DNA of 64,000 nt from positions 62,001 through 126,000 of the forward strand of contig NZ_VORM01000005.1 in NCBI RefSeq assembly GCF_007997225.1. Direction: 5' to 3'. This document shows, piece by piece, positions 57,867 through 64,000 of this stretch. Position numbers and translations under genes: made by a program. The DNA is from Subsaximicrobium wynnwilliamsii (GTDB taxonomy: Bacteria > Bacteroidota > Bacteroidia > Flavobacteriales > Flavobacteriaceae). A model generated the notes under the pieces. It ran no database searches, had not been told where the DNA came from, and worked only from the letters and a program-made list of their open reading frames with translations. The stretch's first letter is position 1; the number at the start of each line of letters is the position of its first letter.

Positions 57867-58649
57867 TCACTCAAATGCCACCTTATTCAAAATGAGTCCA
57901 GAAGCAGGCGCAATAAACTCCATTTTCAAAGTGCTATCTGTTTTTAGAGAGTTTTCAATATATTCCAAAGTCACGTCTCCCCTACCCAAATTAACCAAAG
58001 TGCCCATCATGAGCCTTATTTGGTTTCGGCCAAAACCTTTACCTCTAACAATGAGCGTATAGCTTTTCTTCGGAAAGAAATTTGCGGTAAATAAGCTATT
58101 TTCAGAAAGTTCGCAATGCAGTACCTCTCTTTCGTAAAGGCCTTCATCTGTCGCTCTAAAACAATAAGGCTTAAAATTATGCGTGCCTTCAAAAAGTTTT
58201 GCGCCCGTTTTCATGAGTTCAATATCTAAATCATCAAGGAAGGTGGTCATTAACGATGCGCAAAAAGGATGGCACTTTTCAGCATAGGTAAAAAGGTAAA
58301 CGTATTCCTTGATTTTTGAATCTTGGATGATGTTGAAATTGGCATCGACTTCTTCAATTGCCAAAGCCCTTATATCCTGCGGAAGATTTTTATTGAATAG
58401 CTCCAAAAACACAGACTCATCTTCGATTTCCTCGTAAACGAATAGCTCAAAGGCACTTTCATTTGCCGAAACCATTGCGTCGGTGCGGCCAGAACCCAAG
58501 GACTTGAACTCCTTGCCCTCAAGAATGTAATTGAGGGTTCTATCAATCATAAAATGCACGGTTTTCAGCTTGGGTTGCTTTTGCCAACCGTGAAAGCGAT
58601 AGCCCAGATATTGGATACGGATGAGATAGTAAAAACGCTTTTTAAACAT
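57867..58649 (-). CDS. truA: tRNA pseudouridine synthase A
   Basis: The 260-residue enzyme modifies U38-U40 of tRNA anticodon stems. Visible motifs: RIQYLGYRFHGWQKQP (residues 11-26), the catalytic aspartate in LGSGRTDAMVSA, NFNIIQDSKIKEYVYLF, GTHNFKPYCF and LIVRGKGFGRNQIRLMMGTLV. The length is that of normal TruA. The last codons (LNKVAFE) lie inside the first unit of a repeat whose other copies carry the same ~25 bp, so part of this gene end has been amplified downstream. No operon partner is evident. Confidence 0.92.
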   Translation of the reverse strand: MFKKRFYYLIRIQYLGYRFHGWQKQPKLKTVHFMIDRTLNYILEGKEFKSLGSGRTDAMVSANESAFELFVYEEIEDESVFLELFNKNLPQDIRALAIEEVDANFNIIQDSKIKEYVYLFTYAEKCHPFCASLMTTFLDDLDIELMKTGAKLFEGTHNFKPYCFRATDEGLYEREVLHCELSENSLFTANFFPKKSYTLIVRGKGFGRNQIRLMMGTLVNLGRGDVTLEYIENSLKTDSTLKMEFIAPASGLILNKVAFE

Positions 58650-58782
58650 AGACCCAAGAACGCTATTTTGAAAGGATTCTACAAAAATTTCTGCAAATTA
58701 TGCAACTAGGCTTCGAAACCTTTGGATGTAAATAACCATTAAAATTGACCTCATGTTGATTTGAGCTCATTTCAGATTCAAA

Positions 58783-59382
58783 TCACTTCTTCTCCCTACC
58801 CTTTAAAATAGCTACAACATCATTGATCTTAAAGCCTTTGGCTTGCAGCAAAATCAGGTAATGAAATAGTAAATCGGCAGATTCATTTAAAAACAGCTCG
58901 TCGTTATCATCTTTGGCTTCAATGACCGTTTCAATGGCTTCCTCACCTACTTTTTGGGCGATTTTATTGATGCCTTCCGCAAAAAGTGAAGCTACGTAAG
59001 ACACTTCTTCCGAAGCATTATCTTTGCGATTTTCAATAACGGCCTCCAATTCTGAAATGAATCCAAAATCTTGTATGTTCTCTTGGTTCCAACAGGTATC
59101 TGAACCCTTATGACAGGTTGGCCCTTCTGGAATCACGCGTACCAAAAAGGTGTCGTTATCGCAATCTAATTTGATATCCACTAGATTTAAGACATTACCA
59201 CTTTCTTCGCCTTTAGTCCACAGCCGCTGTTTGCTTCTGCTAAAAAAAGTGACCAATTTGGTTTCAATGGTTTTTTTGAGTGCTTCTTCATTCATATACC
59301 CCAGCATCAAAACCGTCTTGGTAGACGCATCTTGTATGATGGCTGGTATGAGTCCGTTGTTTTTGGTGTAATCTACTTTCAT
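58783..59382 (-). CDS. hisIE: Bifunctional phosphoribosyl-AMP cyclohydrolase / phosphoribosyl-ATP pyrophosphatase
   Basis: HisIE performs steps 2 and 3 of histidine synthesis. The start is taken at the ATG at 59382 (MKVDYTKNNGLIPAIIQD), giving 199 residues; upstream in-frame codons would add 45 residues of repeat-like sequence unlike HisI. The HisI half has VLMLGYMNEEALKKT, FFSRSKQRLWTKGEESGN and the zinc ligands in DCDNDTFLV and GPTCHKGSDTCW. The HisE half has SLFAEGINKIAQKVGEEAIETVIEA and DLLFHYLILL. It is the last his gene in the window and lies 171 bp after hisF. Confidence 0.93.
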   Translation of the reverse strand: MKVDYTKNNGLIPAIIQDASTKTVLMLGYMNEEALKKTIETKLVTFFSRSKQRLWTKGEESGNVLNLVDIKLDCDNDTFLVRVIPEGPTCHKGSDTCWNQENIQDFGFISELEAVIENRKDNASEEVSYVASLFAEGINKIAQKVGEEAIETVIEAKDDNDELFLNESADLLFHYLILLQAKGFKINDVVAILKGREKK

Positions 59383-59395
59383 AATGTTATTTTTT

Positions 59396-59417
59396 AATGC
59401 CACGAATGCACGAATTT
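59396..59417. repeat. Short dispersed element in the hisF-hisIE gap
   Basis: ATGCCACGAATGCACGAATT contains two copies of CACGAAT eight bases apart. It sits right upstream of the hisIE start in the 171-bp gap. It resembles the CACGCAGATTT words of family A but is single. Confidence 0.35.
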
Positions 59418-59553
59418 TTATTTTATCTCCTATAACTTGCGCGCACTGGATGTTATTCAAAAGCCAAAATTCTATGAAGTGGCCTGCATTTTTTTTTAAA
59501 TCCCTATTCGTAGCCAATCTACAAAAATTGGTGAATTCGAGGTACTCTTATTT

Positions 59554-60309
59554 TTATAGTCGTATGGCAATCCCGTTTGCCCTCAATTCCTGTTTTAAAT
59601 CCAATATTTCAATTTCCCCGAAATGAAACACACTTGCCGCCAAAGCTGCATCTGCTTTTCCTATTTTGAAGCTGTCCACAAAATGTTGAACACTCCCTGC
59701 GCCTCCCGAGGCAATGATTGGAATATTCAAAGTTTCAGACAGTTTTGCCAGGGCTTCATTTGCGAATCCTGCTTTGGTACCATCGTTGTTCATAGAGGTA
59801 AATAAGATTTCGCCTGCACCGCGTTCTTCTACTTCCTTGGCCCAATCGAACAGGTTCAAATCTGTTGGCACTGTGCCACCAGCCAAATGCACCAACCATT
59901 CGCCATTGATTTGTTTGGCGTCAATGGCAACCACCACACATTGGCTCCCGAATTTATTGGCAAGTTCTGTAACCAGTTCTGGGCGTTTCACTGCGGAAGA
60001 ATTTATAGAGACTTTATCGGCTCCCGATTTCAAAAGCACATCCACATCTTCAACAGAAGAAATGCCGCCACCAACGGTAAACGGAATATTCACGTGTTCT
60101 GCAACCTTCAGCACCATATCAATCATGGTCTTTCTACCTTCCAAGGTTGCTGAAATATCGAGAAATACCAATTCATCGGCACCTAACTCGGCGTATTGCT
60201 TCGCGAGTTCCACTGGGTCACCAGCATCGCGTAAATCCACGAAGTTGACTCCTTTTACGGTTCTTCCGTTCTTAATATCCAAACAAGGAATGATTCGTTT
60301 TGTGAGCAT
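59554..60309 (-). CDS. hisF: Imidazole glycerol phosphate synthase, cyclase subunit
   Basis: The 251-residue TIM barrel closes the imidazole ring from PRFAR using ammonia from HisH. It starts [23 protein letters not shown] with the catalytic Asp11 in CLDI. Further motifs: [46 protein letters not shown] (Asp130 region), [17 protein letters not shown] and [11 protein letters not shown]. Length and motifs are normal. It is 125 bp downstream of hisA on the minus strand, in one operon with it. Confidence 0.96.
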   Translation of the reverse strand: MLTKRIIPCLDIKNGRTVKGVNFVDLRDAGDPVELAKQYAELGADELVFLDISATLEGRKTMIDMVLKVAEHVNIPFTVGGGISSVEDVDVLLKSGADKVSINSSAVKRPELVTELANKFGSQCVVVAIDAKQINGEWLVHLAGGTVPTDLNLFDWAKEVEERGAGEILFTSMNNDGTKAGFANEALAKLSETLNIPIIASGGAGSVQHFVDSFKIGKADAALAASVFHFGEIEILDLKQELRANGIAIRL

Positions 60310-60434
60310 AGTTTTCCTGAGCAGTGTCTGCCAATATGTAGAGGCGGGACTCTTTTAATTAAACTTAATGGGATAGGTTTCGGTACTGATAACAGTTCAT
60401 TTTTAGATTTACGAGGTCTTAGAAACAATAAAAC

Positions 60435-61151
60435 CTAACCATGCAGTTCCAAATCTTTTAAGGCAATATGCCCTTCGTATAAGGCTTTGCCTATAATCGC
60501 AGCTTCACAACCCAAATCTTCCAATTTATTGAGGTCTTCTATAGACGTGATGCCACCAGAAGCTATGAGTTTAATGTCTTTTGATTCTGAAAGTATTTTT
60601 TTATATAATTCAAAGGAAGGGCCTTCGAGCATGCCATCCTTGGCAATATCTGTGCATATCACATATTGAATGCCCTTGCTGACGTAGCTTTTGATAAATG
60701 GCAGAACTTCCATATCGCTTTCTTCCTGCCAGCCATTCACCGCTATTTTTTCCTTATGGCAGTCGGCACCTAAAATAATTTTAGTGCCTCCGTATTTTGA
60801 GAGCCACGCTTCAAAAGTGTTACTGTCTTTTACGGCAATACTGCCACCAGTGATTTGTTTGGCACCGCAATTAAAGGCAATATGCAAATCCTCGTTGGAT
60901 TTTAGGCCACCACCAAAATCGATCTTCAAAGTGGTTTTTGAGGCAATAAGCTCCAAAACCTTATAATTTACAATGTGATTGGCCTTTGCGCCATCCAAAT
61001 CCACGAGATGCAGATATTCGATACCAGCAGCCTCAAATTTCTTGGCCACTTCCACTGGATTCTCGTTATAGATTTTTTTGGTGTCGTAATCGCCTTTGGT
61101 TAGGCGTACACATTTTCCGTCTATGATGTCTATTGCTGGTATGATTCTCAT
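60435..61151 (-). CDS. hisA: Phosphoribosylformimino-5-aminoimidazole carboxamide ribotide isomerase
   Basis: The 238-residue TIM barrel performs the Amadori rearrangement of ProFAR to PRFAR. Motifs: [21 protein letters not shown] (catalytic Asp8), [51 protein letters not shown] (Asp127 region), [17 protein letters not shown] and [13 protein letters not shown]. It is homologous to HisF by the duplicated half-barrel. It lies 125 bp upstream of hisF; a broken four-helix-bundle gene separates it from hisH. Confidence 0.96.
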   Translation of the reverse strand: MRIIPAIDIIDGKCVRLTKGDYDTKKIYNENPVEVAKKFEAAGIEYLHLVDLDGAKANHIVNYKVLELIASKTTLKIDFGGGLKSNEDLHIAFNCGAKQITGGSIAVKDSNTFEAWLSKYGGTKIILGADCHKEKIAVNGWQEESDMEVLPFIKSYVSKGIQYVICTDIAKDGMLEGPSFELYKKILSESKDIKLIASGGITSIEDLNKLEDLGCEAAIIGKALYEGHIALKDLELHG

Positions 61152-61225
61152 TTGCTGAAGTTAGATATTCAATATTAGAAGTTAAAAGTTGAAAATTATA
61201 AATGGTTTATTTGATGCTTCTGACA

Positions 61226-61588
61226 TTATTTTTTATTTTGGTTCCTTTTAGCCGTATTAATTGATGCTACTGTAATTGCCAATAATTCCGAACCTTCTTT
61301 TATCAGCCTAAGGATTTCATCTTTGTGTTCTGGTAAAACTTCTTCAAAAATCTCTAACCAATAAACCGTTTCATCAGCCTCTTCTTCAACAATCTTTAGT
61401 TTATTTATAAAGTCGGCTGTAGATTAAGCGCGTTGTGATGCACGATAATTCGCGGCAACAGAACTTGAACATCGAATCAATTGATCTACAAAAGCATTAT
61501 ATGCTCTTGATTTCGGAACCTTAAAACAAAATTTCCAACAGTCTAGAGCATACCTTTGAGTGCGTTTGATAAGTTCGTTTTTCATCAT
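61226..61588 (-). pseudogene. Four-helix-bundle (23S rRNA-intervening-sequence type) gene with internal stop
   Basis: Read on the minus strand from the ATG at 61588, codons give KNELIKRTQRYALDCWKFCF, PKSRAYNAFVDQLIRCSSSVAANYRASQRA, then TAA (61424-61426), then STADFINKLKIVEEEADETV, YWLEIFEEVLPEHKDEILRL and NTAKRNQNKK with stop at 61226. All of it fits the four-helix-bundle (23S rRNA intervening sequence) family, ~120 residues. At the stop the family usually has a lysine, so one base change (AAA to TAA) explains it. It sits inside the his operon between hisA and hisH, with no role in histidine synthesis. Confidence 0.85.
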
Positions 61589-61672
61589 TGAAAGATTTAA
61601 GCTATTAATTATTTCAAAACATCATGGCTTGCTCAATTTCAAACTTCTAATATTTAATAGCTGACATCTAAC

Positions 61673-62257
61673 TTAACTTATTTCTAAAAAATTTCTCAAA
61701 ATCTGTTCTCCCGCTGTACTGCTTTTTTCAGGATGAAATTGGACCCCATAAAAGTTGTCGTTTTGTAAGGCCGAACTGTAATCTAATCCGTAATTGGTGG
61801 TGGCGATGGTTTGCTCACAGATTTCTGCGTAAAAACTATGCACAAGATACATGAATTCATCGTTTTTGATGTCCTTTAACAAGTCCGATTTTAAGCTGAA
61901 AATACTGTTCCATCCCATTTGCGGGACTTTGAGCTGATTGTTGAATTTCTTGACCTGTACATCAAAAATTCCCAGCCCTTTTGTTTGTCCTTCTTCAGAA
62001 AAAGTGCACATCAATTGCATCCCCAAACAAATGCCTAAAACTGGTTGTTTTAAAGTAGGGATTAGCTTGTCCAATTCTTTTGACGCTAGCATTTTCATGG
62101 CCGAGCTTGCCTCCCCCACGCCCGGAAATATCACTTTATCTGCATTTTTGATAATTTCGGCATCATCGCTCAAAATAGCTTCCACGCCCAAACGTTTCAT
62201 CGCAAATTGAACACTCTTGGTGTTTCCTGCGCCGTAATCGATTATTACAATTTTCAA
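61673..62257 (-). CDS. hisH: Imidazole glycerol phosphate synthase, glutaminase subunit
   Basis: The 194-residue class-I amidotransferase releases ammonia from glutamine and passes it to HisF. It has the N-terminal strand KIVIIDYGAGNTKSVQFAMKRLG, the PGVGEASSAM oxyanion region, nucleophile cysteine in LGICLGMQLM (~76-85), and the His-Glu pair in GVQFHPEKSS near residue 178. VPQMGWN is also present. It is complete. hisB lies 115 bp upstream, and the gap contains a CCACCT/AGGTGG stem at 62342-62363. Confidence 0.95.
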   Translation of the reverse strand: MKIVIIDYGAGNTKSVQFAMKRLGVEAILSDDAEIIKNADKVIFPGVGEASSAMKMLASKELDKLIPTLKQPVLGICLGMQLMCTFSEEGQTKGLGIFDVQVKKFNNQLKVPQMGWNSIFSLKSDLLKDIKNDEFMYLVHSFYAEICEQTIATTNYGLDYSSALQNDNFYGVQFHPEKSSTAGEQILRNFLEIS

Positions 62258-62371
62258 TTTTAGATATATTTTGTTTATGAAACTTCAGGCGATAACAACA
62301 ATTGAGAACTACTTTCCCAAGGCTTAGAAATGCTTTAAAACCCACCTGCTTAAAACTAGGTGGATTTTTTA

Positions 62372-63505
62372 TTATAACATCCCTTTAGTACTCGGTAAAA
62401 TCATCTTTTCTACATCGCGTTTTACCGCCATCTTTATGGCTTTTGCGAAAGCCTTGAAAATCGCTTCTATTTTATGGTGTTCGTTATTGCCTTCTGCCTT
62501 GATATTGAGATTGCATTTGGCACCGTCTGTAAAGGATTTGAAGAAATGGTAAAACATTTCCGTAGGCATTTTGCCAATCATCTCACGCTTAAAATCGGCT
62601 TCCCAAACCAACCAGTTCCTGCCGCCAAAGTCTATGGCTGCCTGTGCGAAGCAATCGTCCATTGGTAAAGAAAATCCGTAACGCTCAATGCCCAATTTAT
62701 TGCCTAAAGTGCTGGCAAAAACCTCGCCCAAAGCAATCGCGGTATCTTCAATGGTATGGTGCTCATCAACTTCCAGATCGCCTTTGACATCAACGTTTAA
62801 ATCCAATTGGCCATGTCTCGCTATTTGGTCGAGCATGTGGTCAAAAAAAGCGATTCCCGTGTCAATGTTACTTTTTCCGGTGCCATCGAGATTTAAAACG
62901 ATTTTGATTTTGGTTTCGTTGGTATTACGTATAATGCTTCCGGTTCTGGCATCTGTTTTCAAAAACTTATAGATGGACTCCCAATCGTTGGATTCCAACG
63001 CGATAAAGTCTTCTAAAGCATCCCGCTTTACCGTGATTTCATCGGTTCCTAAATGCGTATGGTCATTGATAAATATGCCTTTTGCACCCAAATTCTTGGC
63101 CAATTCAATATCCGTTAATCGATCGCCAATCACGAAGGAATTTGCCAAATCATAATCCGCCGTAAAATACTGTGTCAATAAACCAGTGTTGGGTTTGCGT
63201 GTGGCTGCGTTATCCTTGGCGAAGGTTCTATCAATAAATTGTTCTTTAAAAACAATGCCTTCCGCCTCAAAAGTCTGCAACATGAAATTGTGGACCGGCC
63301 AAAAGGTGTTTTCAGGATATACCGCTGTTCCCAAGCCATCCTGGTTAGTAATCATGACGATTTCAAAGTCTAATTCCTTGGCGATCCTACTTAAATATTG
63401 AAACACTTTGGGGTAAAATTCCAACTTTTCAAAACTATCGATTTGTTCGTCTGCTGGTTCTTTAATCAGTGTTCCGTCGCGGTCTATAAATAATATGCGT
63501 TTCAT
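62372..63505 (-). CDS. hisB: Bifunctional histidinol-phosphatase / imidazoleglycerol-phosphate dehydratase
   Basis: The 377-residue fusion covers two steps. Residues 1-165 are a HAD phosphatase: [12 protein letters not shown] with nucleophile Asp in [16 protein letters not shown] and [20 protein letters not shown]. Residues ~180-377 are the dehydratase with duplicated metal motifs [14 protein letters not shown] and [18 protein letters not shown], plus [13 protein letters not shown]. This fusion is usual in Bacteroidota and enterobacteria. hisC lies 30 bp upstream, the intervening DNA being a palindromic element. Confidence 0.96.
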   Translation of the reverse strand: MKRILFIDRDGTLIKEPADEQIDSFEKLEFYPKVFQYLSRIAKELDFEIVMITNQDGLGTAVYPENTFWPVHNFMLQTFEAEGIVFKEQFIDRTFAKDNAATRKPNTGLLTQYFTADYDLANSFVIGDRLTDIELAKNLGAKGIFINDHTHLGTDEITVKRDALEDFIALESNDWESIYKFLKTDARTGSIIRNTNETKIKIVLNLDGTGKSNIDTGIAFFDHMLDQIARHGQLDLNVDVKGDLEVDEHHTIEDTAIALGEVFASTLGNKLGIERYGFSLPMDDCFAQAAIDFGGRNWLVWEADFKREMIGKMPTEMFYHFFKSFTDGAKCNLNIKAEGNNEHHKIEAIFKAFAKAIKMAVKRDVEKMILPSTKGML

Positions 63506-63521
63506 GATTTTGATATTAATT

Positions 63522-63554
63522 AGACCTCACAGGTTTTAAAAACCTGTGAGGTCT
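63522..63554. repeat. 16-bp-arm perfect palindrome overlapping the hisC stop
   Basis: AGACCTCACAGGTTTT and AAAACCTGTGAGGTCT are exact reverse complements with a single A between. The hisC stop codon is at 63536-63538, so hisC's last codons (GAC CTC ACA GGT TTT) are one arm. Similar GACCT...AGGTC palindromes are familiar as dispersed intergenic elements in flavobacteria. It may also end or attenuate transcription between hisC and hisB. Confidence 0.85.
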
Positions 63555-64000
63555 TGTAATGCTTTAATTAATTTTATGTTCTCCATTTGTGTACCCACCG
63601 TAAATCGCAGGCAATTTTCACAACCTACTTGATTGGTGCGGTTTCTAACCACAATCCCTTGTTTTATCAATTCGGAATAGCGTTTATTGGCATCATCCAC
63701 TTTAGCTAAAATAAAATTAGCGTCGGAAGGATATACGGTTCCAACAAAAGCAATCTGCTTTAATTCTGAAATCAACCATTCCCGCTGTTGCACTAATTTT
63801 TGAATTTCCTCAGAAACTTGAGCTGGATCATTCAAGCGTTCCAAAGCCTTTTGCTGAGTAAGTTCATTAATATTGTATGGTGGCTTGATGCGGTTTAAAA
63901 TTGCGATAATTTCCGCGGAAGCGTAACAAATCCCCAAACGAATACCTGCCAAGCCATAAGCTTTGGAAAGGGTTTGGGTCACGATAAGATTTGGAAACAC
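63536..64000 (-). CDS. hisC: Histidinol-phosphate aminotransferase, C-terminal part
   Basis: The 154 visible residues continue off the right edge. The PLP-binding lysine lies in TQTLSKAYGLAGIRLG. The C-terminal small domain follows: NRIKPPYNINELTQQKALERL and DANFILAKVDDANKRYSELIKQGIVVRNRTN. CENCLRFTVGTQMEN contains the substrate arginine. HisC transfers an amino group from glutamate to imidazole acetol phosphate. The final residues (QDLTGF) are encoded by a palindromic element. hisB follows 30 bp downstream. Confidence 0.94.
   Translation of the reverse strand: MFPNLIVTQTLSKAYGLAGIRLGICYASAEIIAILNRIKPPYNINELTQQKALERLNDPAQVSEEIQKLVQQREWLISELKQIAFVGTVYPSDANFILAKVDDANKRYSELIKQGIVVRNRTNQVGCENCLRFTVGTQMENIKLIKALQDLTGF

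Overview
The window looks like chromosomal DNA of a marine-type Flavobacteriaceae species (Bacteroidota). The evidence is AT-rich DNA, few Shine-Dalgarno sequences, a carboxypeptidase-regulatory-domain TonB receptor, a flavobacterial TamB, receiver/PAS proteins with the IAWTQSHMVRAPL motif, a fused hisB and hisIE, and many Bacteroidota-style palindromic repeats. I recognised no tRNA, rRNA or CRISPR array. LAYOUT. 1-653: 3' end of an FtsX-like ABC permease. 706-4064: an NAD(P)-binding oxidoreductase gene and a duplicated stub of its 3' end, which bracket a tandem array of a ~127-bp repeat (family A). 5013-8008: a NERD-domain membrane protein, an acyl-CoA dehydrogenase and thiE. 8030-8660: a short array of a second repeat (family B). 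9012-16136: a four-gene phosphorelay operon with an 11-PAS/1-GAF histidine kinase of 1759 aa, a CheY-like receiver, a receiver-PAS protein ending in a DHp-like helix pair without ATPase, and a second receiver. 16385-20715: a TonB-dependent receptor, a lysine-rich tetrapeptide-repeat protein and a second family B array (131-bp unit). 21657-25430: a very AT-rich, defence-like cassette on the plus strand. It holds a frameshifted GHKL ATPase-DUF3883 nuclease-like gene, two tandem paralogous ~155-aa proteins and a 252-aa protein with a HEPN-type RNxxxH motif. This is the best candidate for an undescribed system. 25981-31599: an S9 peptidase, two DoxX-like proteins and dodecin around a second family A array. 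32048-34519: a DUF5117-type zinc metalloprotease. 35029-37587: a B12-dependent ribonucleotide reductase. 37905-48414: housekeeping and envelope genes (two MscS channels, SLC13 permease, HPF, OmpA lipoprotein, thioesterase, Gre-like factor, CorA). 48671-51649: pfkA-gapA and a BadF-type sugar kinase. 51795-57315: tamB divergent from tsaD. 57316-58649: a low-complexity repeat region built partly from the 3' end of truA, then truA. 58783-64000: his operon (hisC-hisB-hisH-[four-helix-bundle pseudogene]-hisA-hisF-hisIE, minus strand). HOW THE GENES WORK TOGETHER. The phosphorelay operon probably feeds signals from one cytosolic kinase to two single receivers and a DHp protein of possible phosphotransfer function. 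The his genes catalyse consecutive histidine steps, and pfkA-gapA are glycolytic. Most of what is unusual lies between genes: four large arrays from two repeat families with a common inverted-arm design, and several smaller palindromic elements, one of which supplies the last codons of hisC.
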